NCBI GenBank assembly: GCA_028564925.1
Contig: CM053033.1
Span: 114,982,252-115,046,251 of the forward strand
Direction of reading: 5' to 3'
Origin: Lithobates sylvaticus
Lineage: Eukaryota > Chordata > Amphibia > Anura > Ranidae
Length of the DNA stretch: 64,000 bases
Shown here piece after piece: positions 22,939-34,914 of the stretch. The stretch's first letter is position 1. Each line of letters begins with the position of its first letter. The notes beneath the pieces were generated by a model. That model saw nothing but the letters and a program-made list of their open reading frames with translations, was not told where the DNA came from and did no database searches. Position numbers and translations under genes: made by a program.

Positions 22939-23829
22939 TTAACCGCTTCAGCACCGGCCATTTTTCACCCTTCCTTACCAGAGCACTTTTTGCGATTCGG
23001 CACTGCGTCACTTTAACTAACAATTGCGCGGTCGTGCAACGTTACACCCAAACAAAATTTACGTCCTTTTTTTCCCATAGAGCTTTCTTTTGGTGGTATT
23101 TGATCACCTCTGCGATTTTTATTTTTTGCGCTATAAACAAAAGAAGAGCGACAATTTTGAAAAAAAAAACACAACATTTTTTACTTTTTGCTATAATAAA
23201 TATCCAATTTTAAAAAAAAAATAAAATTTTTTTTTCCTCAGTTAAGGCCGATACGTATTCTTCTACATATTTTTGGTTCGCAATAAGCGTATATTGATCG
23301 TTTTTTTTTTTTTTTACTAGTAATGGCGGCGATCTGCGATTTTTTTTCGTGACTGCGACATTGCGGCGGACACTTCGGACACTTTTGACACATTTTTGGA
23401 ACCATTCACATTTACACAGCGATCGTTGCTATAAAAATTGCAATGATTACTGTGTAAATGTGACTGGCAGGGAAGGGGTTAACACTAGGGGGCGCTGCAG
23501 GGGTTAATGTGTTCCCTATAGGAGTGATTCTAACTGTGGGGGGAGGGGACTCAAGGGGAGGAGACCGATCATGTGTTCCTCCGTACTGGGATCACATGAT
23601 CGGTCTCCTCTCCGCTGACAGGACGTGGAGCTGTGTGTTTACACACACAGCTCCACGGTCCCGCACGGTCCCGTTGTTTTAACGGGCACTCGCACCGGGT
23701 CCCGAGCGATGCTGCGGGCGCGCGCCCCCGAGGCGGCCGGGAATGCGAGGACGTCATATGACGCCCACCCAGGATGGGAGATCCACCTTATGGGCGTCAT
23801 ATGACTATACGGCGGTATTGAAATGGTTA
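22939..23829. mobile_element. TTAA-flanked MITE, family A (opposite orientation)
   Basis: TTAACCGCTTCAGCACCGGCC at the left, GTATTGAAATGGTTAT at the right. Carries the reverse complement of the AAAGAAAGCTC block and the CAATTGCGCGGTCGTGCAAC block. Confidence 0.75.
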
Positions 23830-24276
23830 TATGGGTGAAAAAGTTAACAATCAAATTAGATTCATTTATGCATTATCAGCGAAAGCAGATCTCCTGCCGG
23901 CTGTTAGCCGCCACTTTAGTACTCCTTCACCAGAGTTTAAAAAGGACATGTGCAATAAATAAGTGTTCATCTGGATGTTCAAGATCAATGCAGGTCTCCT
24001 GCCAGCTCTTTACACGCACTTTGGTGCACCTCCACCACACCCATGAGAATACAGGGCTCTTACCAAAGGATGCGGCCACAATACATAGGTCCAAACACAC
24101 TTAATTATACTCCCCAGGCAGGACCATCCTGCTCCAAATTAGTAAACTATGTTGTTGTTTTTCCAAAGGCTTGCCACCCAATATCATCACAGGGTAACCA
24201 CAATCATTTTGTTCATGAAGAATAAAAGCTAATAGTTGATTAACCCCTTAAAAAAGTATTCCTACCAATGTCAGGC
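23830..24276. other. unassigned intronic DNA
   Basis: No gene or transposon ends recognised. Confidence 0.4.
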
Positions 24277-24812
24277 TTAAAGGATAACTATACTTTTGTT
24301 GAGGAAAGAAAACATTCCCCTCTGGGTGATCTGTGTACATTGCAAGGATTTTAACAAACTTTGTTGCAGATTCCTACCTTTTGTTATTCTGAAGAAATCC
24401 CTGTGTGTTTGTCTGTGTCCATGTGGGAAAGTGAGTGGTTTTATAATTATCAATCAGCTGCTGCACCTGCAGGGCTCTAATGAGGAAATGGCAGGGTCTG
24501 CATTCCTTAAGACGTGTTCCTATTGGGGGTATCTCATTTTTGGATGCCTGAAATCTGACTTGTATCTTAGTGCAGACTTCTGGGAAACTCAGTGAGCCAA
24601 TCACACAAGCAGGAAATTATGTGACATTCTGTGTACAGAACACCTCCAGGTAGCCATATTGCATTTTCAGATAATTACAGAGCTGCAGATTGAAAAGGAA
24701 AGGCCATTTCTAATAACATTCAATTACAATATGACTTGTGTCGCAATTGTATATGCTATATATTTTTTTTATTTGCTTTTTTTTTTCCCACGAAAGTGGA
24801 GTTACCTTTTAA
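24277..24812. mobile_element. TTAA-flanked MITE (AAGGTAACTCCACTTTCGTG ends)
   Basis: TTAAAGGATAACTATACTTTTG at 24277 and CGAAAGTGGAGTTACCTTTTAA ending at 24812 pair as imperfect inverted repeats, each at a TTAA. Non-coding. Confidence 0.65.
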
Positions 24813-25072
24813 CACAAATCATCCTCAAATTGCGCGTTCTGGACCATGGCCGTGCGCGATGACATCACTGCCTCAGCTCTCACCCAACACGTTTCGTCCA
24901 ATAGCATCCTCAGCAGAATGTGGAAATGTAATATATTGTAGCCAACTTCATCCTAAGGCTGGACATAAATGGGTAGTTTTTTTTTCCCCGATCAGCTGAT
25001 CGGGAAAAAAAAAATGGATTCCCTTATCCTCACACAGGAGGCGAATCTTGGAGGAATCTTCCCTGTCGCACC
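24789..25072 (+). repeat. direct duplication, copy 1
   Basis: From CACGAAAGTGGAGTTACC to CTTCCCTGTCGCACC; repeated with moderate divergence at 25855-26126. It begins inside the right end of the preceding MITE, so the copy is a segment duplication rather than a second independent insertion. Confidence 0.75.
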
Positions 25073-25854
25073 AGGGAAGCAGCGGAGACGATCCGATCCC
25101 CGGGATGGATGGGCAGGAAGTCGAGTGAGGGCAAGATGGCCCCCACTCGACTCTATGCCCTTGGAAAACTGGAGCGACGTCAAGCGCCACTTCTACCCTC
25201 CGGCCTTAAAGGGACCATTTTTATTGCTTTTAAGTATAAATAAATCTGAGGTCTTTTTGACCCCAGATCTCACATTAAAGAGGCCCTGTCATGCTTTTTT
25301 CTATTACAAGGTGTTAGGGTGCCAGCAGACAAGTTTGCACCCCTAGAAGAACTCTGAGGTGCAGAAGAACACTCTTTTCATTTGCTTGTAGGAATCCTGG
25401 CATTTGCGCCTAGAAGTGCGCATGCGCGAACTGGCGCGCAAACAGAAGCCGTTGCGCATCCCTGTGCGCGCCAAAGCTTGCGCCCATCTGTGCGTACCCG
25501 CGTGCACCCGTGATAGACGCTGGCGCCAAATAAGACTATTTTTACCCAGCCAGTGCCTAGCTCCAGTGCTGCTTTGTCTTCGGCTCCCGTGGATCCTGTT
25601 ACCTGTGAAACCTGTATCCTGATCTCTGTTATCTACCAAGCTCCTGCGCCTTCTGTTTACACTATCAGAGGCAGAGGTGTAAGGGAAGCCTTCCTCGTCC
25701 AATCAGGCTCTACTACCAGGTACGTGATACAAGGGATGTTTATAAATGAGATCCAAATTTTTTATTTTTTTTAAAAAGGGACAGTGTTAAATAATAAAAA
25801 AAATTTTTTTTTAAAAGCACCCGCCCCTCCGAGCTCCGAGCCCCTCTGAGCTTG
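25073..25854. mobile_element. composite family A' sequence around a solo LTR
   Basis: CCAGGGAAGC, CCCCGGGATGGATGGGCAGG, AAAGAGGCCCTGTCATGC and the AAAGCACCC...GAGCTTGCAC block match the family A' element at 27.4-27.8 kb. It is split by the LTR at 25312-25729. Confidence 0.55.
25312..25729 (-). mobile_element. solo LTR fossil with perfect 5-bp duplication CAAGG
   Basis: On the minus strand it begins TATCACGTACC (expected TG) and ends CACCCTAACA, flanked by CAAGG on the plus strand at 25307-25311 and 25730-25734. GC-rich interior with GGCGCCA and GCGCGCACAGG resembles the LTR at 18494-19175. No coding parts. Confidence 0.8.
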
Positions 25855-26126
25855 CACGAAAGTGGAGTTACCCTTTAACACAAATGATTCTCAAATCGCA
25901 TGCTCTGGACCATGGCCGTGCACAATGACTCAGCTCTCTCCCAACACGTTTCGTCCAATAGCATCCTCAGGGGAATGTGGAAAAATAATATATTGTAGCT
26001 AACTTCATCCTAAGGCTGGACATAAATGGGTATTTTTTTTTTTCGATCAGCTGATCGGAAATATAAATAAATGGATTCCCTCATCCTCACACAGGAGGTG
26101 GATGGAGGAATCTTCCCTGTCGCACC
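25855..26126 (+). repeat. direct duplication, copy 2
   Basis: Second copy of 24789-25072, about 1.07 kb downstream in the same orientation. Retains only the last about 20 bp of the MITE that precedes copy 1. Both contain CCAACACGTTTCGTCC. Confidence 0.75.
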
Positions 26127-26129
26127 ATT

Positions 26130-27071
26130 GTATTGTGACAGCGCGGACTCCTCTGCTGTCAGAATACACGGGTCAGCGCACAAAAGTCCGAACCCTCCTG
26201 AGCTGTCCCATCTGTCTTATTCACACATGCACTTTCACTGGGTGAATTGCTATGCACATTTCCTTTATAGATACATATAAAAGTGTTAGTGTGCTCTGTT
26301 CTTTTTATAGGCTAACACATCTTTAATGTGTTTGTTTTTTTCCTTTAGAACAACCCCTAATGAAGATGCATGGAGACAGGGCAAAGTCTTGTAAATGTGA
26401 TTTTTGCATTCTTAGCACTTTCAAGAGGCACGCCGTCATATAAATGTGGCAAGTGGTAGTAACATTATAATAATGGTTTGCTAGTTAAAAGGTTAATGTT
26501 TACATACAAATGACAAGGCAGCTTAGATCCCAGTGCTAATGTTCCAAGGATTAAACGCTTTGAGGTTCAGTGCTTGCAGGCAGTGCGACTTTGTGGCACG
26601 CCACAGAAAACAATGCGGCAAGGGACGGTCTTCTGTAAAGAGGATCTGTATTCCATTTTTAAACCTTTTAAAAGGAAAAATGTCCTGCCTAAGCACAGAC
26701 ATCACAAGATGCCTGCTATTACATCGAGTAGCCAGGAAATCCACTCCCGTGCCCCTCTCTGATTTAGTTTCACTTTCTCTGATTTTATGGCTCAGCCCAG
26801 CTAACTTCCATGTCCTCTGAGACTGCTTCAGCTGGTAAAGACATTCTAATTGGATATGGAATGACAGCTGGCTGGGCTTAACCATGAAGTCAGGGACACT
26901 TCGGTCCCAGGAGCAAAATAAAACGAAATCAGAGAGGGGCACGTCTACTATTTGTTGATCGTGTACCACCAAAAGGAGTATAGACGCAAGATTTCAACCA
27001 CATCCCACAGCCTATAGCAAAATGACGGCCGGGCGGTGGTTTAATTGTTGTGATTGGATGTCATATGATGT
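26130..27071. other. unassigned intronic DNA
   Basis: The first 70 bp resemble family D interiors. The rest looks unique; a 149-codon minus-strand open frame here has no recognisable features. Confidence 0.4.
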
Positions 27072-27159
27072 CATACCTCCCAACTTTCTGAGATGGGGAT
27101 GAGGGACACCTATTAGCTAAAGTATGTAGGCATAGGACACACCCCCCGCCACGCCTATT

Positions 27160-28496
27160 TTAACCACTTAGGGACCACCCACCGTGGATCTACATCACTA
27201 CTTTGACGTTAAATACTGTTGTTATGGCAGCAGATAGCTGCCATAACCCCAGTATATTTCACCACAGTCGGCAATCTTTCACATAAAAGTGGTCTCAGTG
27301 GCGGGTTCACCGCAAGATCACTTTAATGGGCGGCGAGAGAGGTGTCCCCCCTCCCACCACATCCCAGTACTCTCTGCTGCTTACCAGAGCCTTGGAAGCA
27401 GCAGGGCCGGAAAAAAAAATGGATTCCCTCATCCTCACACAGGAGGTGAATGGAGCAATCTTCTCTGTCGCACCAGGGAAGCGGCAGAGACGATTTGATC
27501 CCCGGGATGGATGGGCAGGAAGTTGAGTGAGGGCAAGATGGCCCCCCACTCGACTCTATGCCCTTGGAGGACTGGAGCGACGTCAAGCGTTACTTCCGCC
27601 CCCGACCTTAAAGGGCCCATTAAAAAAAAAAATGTATTGTTTTTATTAAAGAGGCCCTGTCATGCTTTTTTCTATTACAAGGGATGTTTACATTCCTTGT
27701 AATAGGAATAAAAGTGATCCAATTTTTTTTTAAAAAAGGGACAGTGTAAAAAATGTAAAGTAAAATAAATAGTACATTTTTTTTTTTTTTAAAGCACCCC
27801 GTCCTTCCGAGCTTGCACTTAGAACCGAACGCATACACAAGTCATGCCCACATATGTAAACAGTGTTCAAACCACACATGTGAGGTATTGTTGGGATAGT
27901 TAGAGCGAGAGCAATAATTCTAGACCCTAGATCTCCTCTTTAACTCAAAACTGGTAACCTGTAGACATTTTTAAACTTCGCCTTTTAAGTGCAAATGTTT
28001 GTCGCCATTCCACGAGCCGGCGCAATTTTGAAGCATGACATTTTAGGTATCTATTTACTCGGCATAACATCATTTACATCATAGAAAAAAAAGGCTAACT
28101 TTACTGTTCTCTTATTTTTTAAATAAAAAAGGTGATTTTTTTTTTCCCAAAAAAATTGCATTCGTAAGACCGCTGTGCAAATATGGTGTGACAAAGTATT
28201 GCAACGATCTCCATTTTATTCTCTAGGGCCGGGGTCTCAAACTGGTGGCCCTCCAGCTGTTGCAAAACCACAAGTCCCATGAGGCATTGCAAGGCTGAGG
28301 GTACAAGCATGACTCCCAAATGGAGAGGCATGATGGGACTTGTAGTTTCGCAACAGCTGGAGGCCTGCCAGTTTGAGACCCCTCCTCTAGGGTGTCTGAA
28401 AAAAAAATATATATATTGTTTGGGGGTTCTAAGTAATTTTCTAGAAAAAATAATTTTAACTTGTAAACAAGTGTCAGAAATAGGCTTGGTCCTTAA
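27160..28496. mobile_element. TTAA-type element, family A', copy 1
   Basis: Starts TTAACCACTTAGGGACC and ends near GGTCCTTAA. Includes AAAGAGGCCCTGTCATGC, ACACATGTGAGGTATTG and GCAATAATTCTAGACCC, found in reverse at 61.2-61.6 kb. Contains a hAT MITE at 28229-28384. Non-coding. Confidence 0.65.
28229..28384. mobile_element. palindromic hAT MITE, perfect 8-bp duplication CTCTAGGG
   Basis: GGTCTCAAACTGGTGGCC... and ...GGCCTGCCAGTTTGAGACC form a hairpin. CTCTAGGG flanks it at 28221-28228 and 28385-28392. The site fits the NTCTAGAN preference reported for vertebrate hAT elements. Confidence 0.85.
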
Positions 28497-28930
28497 AGCG
28501 GAGTTCCACCCAAAAATGGAATTTCCGCTTTAAGGGAAGATGACCCCCTGACATGCCACATTTGGCATGTCATTTTTTTTGGGGGGGTTCCAGCTCCTGG
28601 GGCACCGTGGCGCCGGAAGGGAGATCACCTCCCCCCCTCCCTCTCAGCAATCATCTGGGACATGTCACAGGTCCCAGCTGATTGCCCGGCCAGTAACAGC
28701 GCGCATCGCGGCTTGCGCAGTGCATGCCTGGCTGTTTCACAGCCGGGTGCCCACAGTGACAATGCCGGCGCCACAGAGAGGGGGAGATGAGCGGGGCTTC
28801 GTTGCCCCACATCGATGAGCAGGGCTTCGTTGACCCTGGGACAGTCATTAAAAGTCAGCAGCTGCAGTATTTGTATGTAGCTGCTGACTTCTAATTTTTT
28901 TTATTTTTTTTTATTGGAACTCTGTTTTAA
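28493..28930. mobile_element. TTAA-flanked MITE, family B (AGCGGAGTTCCACCC)
   Basis: TTAAAGCGGAGTTCCACCC at the left and GGAACTCTGTTTTAA at the right, with TTAA at 28493-28496 and 28927-28930. Non-coding. Confidence 0.65.
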
Positions 28931-29186
28931 TAGAATTGTACACAAAAAAAAACTATTGGTTAAACCCAACCACTACTGTTTCTTTTATATTGACTTTTGG
29001 ATGTACAAATGCAATTTAAAAATTGTATGAAAGGTTTAGCAGTGCATACACTTTTTGATAGATAAGTAGTGCATTTTATATAAAACTATATAGATCAGAC
29101 CAAAATGAGGGACAAATGAGGGGGACAGAGGGACATTGTTCCAAATCAGGGACAGCCCCTCGAAATCAGGGACAGTTGAGAGCTAT

Positions 29187-29735
29187 GTATAGAGGTATAT
29201 GCTTTGTTCAGATTTCAGGTTTGAGGTTTACAACCACTTTAAGAGCAGCATTTTAGAGGCAAAGCTGTGTCCAGAGATGAGCTTACGTGCATAGTTTACC
29301 TGCGTATGCACACATACACGCACATATGAGCATAAATTTATTCCAATGGCCAGAAATAAAGAAAATTTTGACCAGTAGAATTTGTTTACGCTCAATCATA
29401 TATGTGCATAAACCCACGTGCATACGCAACATTAGAGGCATTTTTTTTTTCTGCCATAAAAATGCAGCAAATTTGCAGGATAAATTCATACACCCGTGTG
29501 CAGGAGGCATTAGATTGACCAAAACTATGAGGGCCCAGTTAAACTATCCAATCAGGCACACCTTTACACTACATAGTTGTTGGTAAATCTAAAAGTGATT
29601 GTACAATCAGATTGTAACATGTGTGGTGATCCAGTGGCCAGAGCAATAAACGTTGGGAGGCCGATCATCAGTGTGTACATACTTGCTCTGTTATGTAAAA
29701 TTATCAGGCTGTAATATAACTATCTTTCTGATGTC
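29187..29735. other. unassigned intronic DNA with MITE-like pieces
   Basis: ACTTACGTGCATAG...GTGCATACGC and GTGTGCAGGAGGCATTAG hint at a degraded MITE; ends not resolved. Confidence 0.35.
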
Positions 29736-29738
29736 TAA

Positions 29739-30053
29739 GCCCTGGTTCACATTGCAGAGATTTGGCATGCGATTTGACATGTCAAATCGCATGCCAAAAC
29801 GACGGCTATTGCCAGCTAAGGCACCGTCCGAATCAGTGTAATGCCGCATTCACAGCGCTGCACCGATTCCCAAAAGTAGTTTCTGTACTACTTTTGGTGA
29901 CTTCGGGTGCGATTTCAATAGACATCTGTGCAGAAACCCACACAGATGTCTCTGAAATTGCCCCCGAAGTCGGGACTGGCATGCAGCAATGAAATTGTGC
30001 GAGATCAGCTGAACTCGCACAATTTCATTCCCGCTGTCAGTGTGAACCTGGGC
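29739..30053. mobile_element. Harbinger-like MITE with TAA duplication
   Basis: GCCCTGGTTCACATTG ... CAGTGTGAACCTGGGC, flanked by TAA at 29736-29738 and 30054-30056. Contains GCATGCGATTTGACATGTCA palindrome. Confidence 0.8.
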
Positions 30054-30056
30054 TAA

Positions 30057-30901
30057 AGGACATTGAGGGAGCCCGATCCTCCAAGTAGATTTTCTGCCAC
30101 TCATCAAAGGATTATGTCTGGGAGACTTCCCTGTGAATATATTGTGTAATATTGCAATCTGTTTCCTGGTTTCAGCTGACTGTCAATGCAACTATACAAA
30201 CCGTCCTTCTGTTCTTCGCAATGGAGCTGTTTAAAGGGCCAGGCCACCCACAACAGAAACTTTCAGATGGCTGCTGCCAGGCTGAATCACACACATTCTT
30301 TTAATAGCTGTAAGATCTATAGGAGTAAATGTGAAATTGCTAATCACGCAGCGGATGTAATTATCAGAACTATTTTACCTGGCAAGTCCTGTTTAGCCAG
30401 ATTGGTGACCTTGGATTTCTCTGCTGTAGGTAAAGAGAAATCTAATATAGAGTGTAGAGGTGTGGAAACAGAGACGTTCAGCACATCTGCACACATGTGG
30501 ATCGGGCGCAATGGAATTCTCTCCTGGGGGAGAAAAGCACAAGCCCTGCAGCACAAACATTAAAAATACAATTAAAAAATAAAAATATATAATTGTGTGT
30601 GGGGGGGGGGGGGGGGATCTGGGACCAGATACAAAAAAGTTTTTGGGGTGAAGGTCTGCTTTTAATGTGGTAGATGCATTAGTTTTCTTTGTTTGTTTTT
30701 TCCCTGGTGATCTGGCCAGTAATATATTTCCTGTCTTGGTGTGATTCCTCTATCTATGGAGGAGCAATGGGGACAGCAGCTTGTTCAGGAAAGGGTAGTG
30801 TTGGATTGACCCATCTGCGCCCAGTCTGAACAATGAAGGAGAAGCAGCCCCCTGATGAAGTCATCAGTCTGCTCTGTTCCTCCTATAAGCATGTACAGAG
30901 A
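30057..30901. other. unique intron 2 DNA with possible conserved non-coding part
   Basis: 30280-30420 is non-repetitive with several TAAT-type motifs. A 17-base poly(G) run begins about 30601. No exon recognised. Confidence 0.35.
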
Positions 30902-30909
30902 CTGTCAGC

Positions 30910-31263
30910 ATAGCTCCCAACTGTCCCTGATTTCGAGGGACTGTCCCTGATTTGGAGCAATGTCCCTCTGTCCCTCATTCCTCCTCGGTTGTCCCTCATT
31001 TTGGTCTGATCTGTATAGTTGTATCAAAAAGTGTTTCCCAGTGCTAAACCTTTCTTATAATTTCTAAATTGCTGCATTTGTAAATTCCAAAAGCCAATAT
31101 ATAAAAGGAATAGTAGTGGTAAAAAAAGCACTTGCGAGTTTAACCAATCTTGTTTTTTGTGCAATTCTCCTTTAAGGAGGCGTGGCAAGGGGTGTGTCCT
31201 ATGCCTACATACTTTTGCTGATAGGTGTCCCTCATTCCCATCTCAAAAAGGTTGGGACGTATG
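30910..31263 (+). mobile_element. hAT MITE, family F, second whole copy, perfect 8-bp duplication
   Basis: ATAGCTCCCAACTG ... GTTGGGACGTATG with CTGTCAGC at 30902-30909 and 31264-31271. Same orientation and structure as 12539-12912. Confidence 0.85.
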
Positions 31264-31311
31264 CTGTCAGCACTGTGTAACACTTGACACAACCCTCTCA
31301 AAATCAATTTA

Positions 31312-31574
31312 GGCTAGGTTCACACTATGACTTCCCTATGAATCGCACAGGAATGCGCACCTCATCCCTGTGCAATTCACCATGCGATTCCGTATGTTGT
31401 GATTTCAGCCCGATGATTTTCAATGGGCTGAAATCATACTGCATTGCATCCAAGTAGTGCATACAGTACTTTTGGAAAGGCACCGCACCCAGATCACATG
31501 TTACTTTTGTACCATGCGATCTGTTGTTGCGGATCTCTGGGTTTCATGGACCATGTTCTAGTCTGAACCAGGGC
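31312..31574. mobile_element. Harbinger-like MITE with TTA duplication
   Basis: GGCTAGGTTCACAC ... AGTCTGAACCAGGGC, flanked by TTA at 31309-31311 and 31575-31577. Confidence 0.75.
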
Positions 31575-31577
31575 TTA

Positions 31578-32080
31578 CACTCCATTGCTTTTCATAGGAA
31601 GTTTTACGGGTGGTGAGGAGGCAATACGAACTCGCTGCCCATTTTAACCCTCAAAATGTTGAACCACTGCTTTGCAATTGGTGGTCAAACCCAACTACAG
31701 CTATCGCTCCTGCTAGGAGTGCAGGGTGGGGGGAGGAAACTGATAGAATGGCAAAGTCAGTTGCTTACACTGCAAAAATAGAGTTGACATTTGCTTTTAG
31801 TGCAGTTTTAGGACAGACTTTCCTCCTCCAGCATTTTGTAATAGAACTCACATCCCTAAAACTACAGCTGTCCAGTGAACTTCCCTTTGAGCCCTGCCAG
31901 GTTATTGCAAGCACACTGGAATAAATAACATTAAGGTTCCAGCTCACTTCTAGTCCATTCACTAGTGTTCAATGCGTTTTAGGGTTCTAAAATGCTCCCT
32001 TTATCAGGGCTTGATTGAACACAATGCCAACCCAGCTGCTGAGAAGGCCTGTTCTTGTAATCACACTGAAAGAAATCACA
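31578..32080. other. unassigned intronic DNA
   Basis: No gene recognised; TGTTCAATGCGTTTTAGG near 31968 may belong to a degraded repeat. Confidence 0.35.
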
Positions 32081-32662
32081 TTAAAGTGGTACTAAAGCCT
32101 TAAGGTTTTTCACCTTAATACATTAATGCATTAAGAGGAAAAACCTAGATCCAGCGATGTGCATGAGCTGTCTCTCTCCTTAATGGACAGATTGATAGCT
32201 GCAGGAACCAATGGCTGTCAATCAAATCCTGTGACACGAGAGCAGGGGCAGCGCCCAGCTGTCTTTGTCAATGGATGCAGCAGCAGGGCTCAGGAGCGAG
32301 CCTTTCCGTAGAGGTACCCGATGAAGGGGAGGGGGCCTGGGGTGCCAGCGGGGGACCCCAGAAGAAGAGGATCAAGGCTGCTCTGTGCAAAAAGCATTGC
32401 ACAGAGCACGTAAGTACTGTTGCTGTCAATCGGGATTGACTACCGCTGTCTGGGTCAATGGACACACCAACAGGGCTCAGGAGCGAGCATGCACGGCTTT
32501 CTGTGGGGGCACCCGACGAAGGGGAGGGGCCTGGAGTTTCAGCGGGGGACCCCAGAAGAAGAGGATCAGGGCTGCTCTGTGCAAAAGCATTGCACAGAGC
32601 AGGTAAGTATAGATAAGTTTCTTATTAAAAAAAAAAAAAAAAAAGCTTTAGAACCACTTTAA
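32081..32662 (+). mobile_element. TTAA-flanked MITE, family C, with an internal duplication
   Basis: TTAAAGTGGTACTAAAGCC (TTAA 32081-32084) to TAGAACCACTTTAA (TTAA 32659-32662). A block of about 150 bp (GGGCTCAGGAGCGAGC to GCATTGCACAGAGCA) occurs twice, at about 32286-32408 and 32475-32600. Ends of both blocks carry GTAAGTA, a splice-donor-like motif. Confidence 0.75.
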
Positions 32663-33713
32663 AAGTCCAGTTCTCTTCTAGTCCATTCACATTGTGTTCA
32701 ATAGAGCCCTGATGAAGAGAGCCTTTTGGACCCCCGAAATGTGTTTGGTACTTTTTGGATTGGCCCTCCTGACTTTTATTGGAATAAAGTCGTATCTGGA
32801 CCTCCTAGCAGTGACTTACCAGATCTTCCAGGCTACTAGTTCTTTTTCCCCCAAGCAGTCTAAGGTCCTAACATCATCAAGACCAATGCATGGTTTATAG
32901 TCTGGCATTAGATATAAGGACGCTGAGGAACAGTGCACCACCAGAGCATGGGGGAGTGCTATCTGTTGGTGGAGTGGAGGATCAGGTAAGTAAAATTCTT
33001 TTACTCTCCTCTAGACCTTAACAAGTAGTCAACCGTGGAGTACAGGCGCAGCCTCATCACAAGTAGAATTGTCAGATATCCTGGAGTTGGGCTTTAGGTC
33101 CCCACTTCATCTTCAGTGTACATGTAGCCCAAACGTCAATCACTTCAACAACCAAGCCAGGCGAGATACAGATCCGTTTTCAGTTGAAGTAGACAAAGTT
33201 TGGGCTATGTATGCATGAGAAAATAGGTTCAAGACCAAGAAGATCTTAAAGAGTTACTGTGCGGCATCATTATATTCCAGGACTGGATAGGTCCCAGGAG
33301 GCAGGTAGCCAATGTTCATACTAATGGGATTTTTCAAGCATTTTCTATTGTTGTCAATGGAAAGACATGTTCCCTGGCTCCCTAACAGTAATGCTAGCTC
33401 CTCAAATGTAATTAGCATGCCTTATGTTCTTATTTTTAATTATTGCACTTACATCAGTAAGAAATGTAGGAAAATAATGAAGCAGCCTCGGCTTTTATTT
33501 GACATTTGGCCTCCCTACTTTTGGGTCCCTATGGCCCCTATGGCCTTTCTGTAAATTCAGGCCTCCAAAGGAATGGACAGTCATGAAGACCATCAAAACT
33601 TCAGTACAGGTGGAATAGACAAAGGAGTAGATCAAACTGCAGCAAGTCAAAGATTTACATCATTACCATGAATAAGCTGAAGAGTATCCGTATTAGTAGA
33701 GTCACATTAGACT
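32663..33713. other. unassigned intronic DNA
   Basis: CCCTGATGAAGAGAGCC and CCCCGAAATGTGTTTGG suggest a degraded repeat at 32700-32750. The rest looks unique without an exon. Confidence 0.35.
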
Positions 33714-34245
33714 AAAGCTGGCCATGCACCAGTAGAATTTAGATGGAACATTTTCATTTTCGAAATGTTTAAAATCGACAATGGTCTATCGATTCTCCCC
33801 CTTGTCCAATCATAGAACACTTTGCATTCATTCAGAAAATGTAAAGCATTCTCTGAATGCAGCCCACGCTTAGCAGCCAATCTCCTGTTCACAGTGCGTC
33901 AGCTCAGCTGCTCAGCAAGGGACCTGGAAGCAAGTGGAGAGCACAAGAGTACTGGTGTCTTCCTCAATGATGTCAGTGGAACTACAAGCTTCAAATATTT
34001 TTGGCTACAATAGACTTCAACGGGAGGGCCTGAAAAACATGCATAACAAAAAAAAATTCACTGCTCTAACTAGCTTTCCATTGGCGAAAAATGATTGGAA
34101 AAAATGCTCAAGGCTCACACGCCTGCAAAAAAATGCTTTAGAACACCTGTACAAGTGGTAAAAAAATAGACCACAAAACGACCAAAGATTCTCGGCTCAA
34201 GTGAAAACACTAGTTCAAGGGTGAACCAGTCCTAGGTTGGCCATA
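33714..34245. mobile_element. MITE, family D
   Basis: TAAAGCTGGCCATGCACCAG at the left, CCTAGGTTGGCCATACTC at the right; interior AACATTTTCATTTTCGAAATG. Matches copies at 58.9 and 59.4 kb. Confidence 0.5.
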
Positions 34246-34253
34246 CTCTATAT

Positions 34254-34800
34254 CAGTGGTCTCCAAACTTTCTAAACAAAGGGCCATTTTACTGTCTTCA
34301 GACTTTAGGGGCCCCGAACTAAGGCCAGTGGGGGTAGAAGTGTCCTGGCTTCTGGGTTGTGTAAACAATGCCCTATTTTTTGTGTTAATGGGAGGAATAG
34401 TGCCCCATTGATAGTGTCACTGGAAGGAATAGTGCCCTAGCTTTGGTGTAATTGGGAGGAATAGTGCCCCATTCTTGGTGTCAGTGGGAGGAATAGTGCC
34501 CTAGCTTTGATGTAATTGGGAGGAATAGTGCCCCATCCTTGGTGTCAGTGGGAGGTATAGTGGCCCATTTTTGGGATCAATAGATGGAATTATGCCCCAT
34601 CTTTGGTTTCAGCAAAACGAATGTGCCCTTTTGATGGTGTCAGTGGGAGCAAAAGTGCCCCATTGTTGGTGTCAGGGACAGGAATTTTGCCTCATTGTTG
34701 GTGTCAGTGGATGGAATAGTGCTCCAACGGTCAGATAAAGGCAAGCGAGGTGCCCGCATCTGGCCCCTTGTGCTCTTTACAATCTAATTGTTCAACCTCT
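34254..34800. mobile_element. hAT-type element (CAGTGGTCTCCAAACT) with minisatellite, right end lost
   Basis: Left end CAGTGGTCTCCAAACTTTC. Interior is a minisatellite of about 33-bp units with GTCAGTGGGAGGAATAGTGC and CCCATTCTTGGT, about 34370-34730. The element at 54632 has the same end and the same units in reverse. Confidence 0.65.
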
Positions 34801-34914
34801 ATACGATTCCTTTTAGAGCCAAAGCTTTATTATTTGAGGATAACGCTAAGTATTCTAGTTAAATAATATCAAATCAGGCAGGCTTTTGCACTACAAAGTT
34901 AATGGTAGATCTAA

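Larger units (their letters stand above)
27072..29186 (-). mobile_element. hAT MITE, family F, minus orientation, split by a TTAA composite
   Basis: The left part (27072-27159, CATACCTCCCAACTTTC...) and right part (28931-29186, AGAATTGTACAC...TTGAGAGCTAT) together match the reverse complement of the whole family F copies. The break falls exactly at the TTAA in the family's CCTTAAAGG, now present at both ends of the insert (27160-27163 and 28927-28930). Confidence 0.8.

Noticed and set aside
26355-26450. Plus-strand segment after TTTTTTTCCTTTAG that reads SCKCDFCILSTFKRH, like a zinc finger
   Set aside because: Spacing does not fit C2H2 (only 7 residues to the first His), there is an early stop, and the strand is opposite to the host gene. 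Treated as chance.
26523-26972. 149-codon minus-strand open frame in intron 2
   Set aside because: No recognised domain, no phase-compatible splice sites, and the reading lies within one known AIF1-family intron where no exon is expected.
30186-30563. 125-codon plus-strand open frame
   Set aside because: No family resemblance or splice context; the DNA looks more like non-coding unique sequence.
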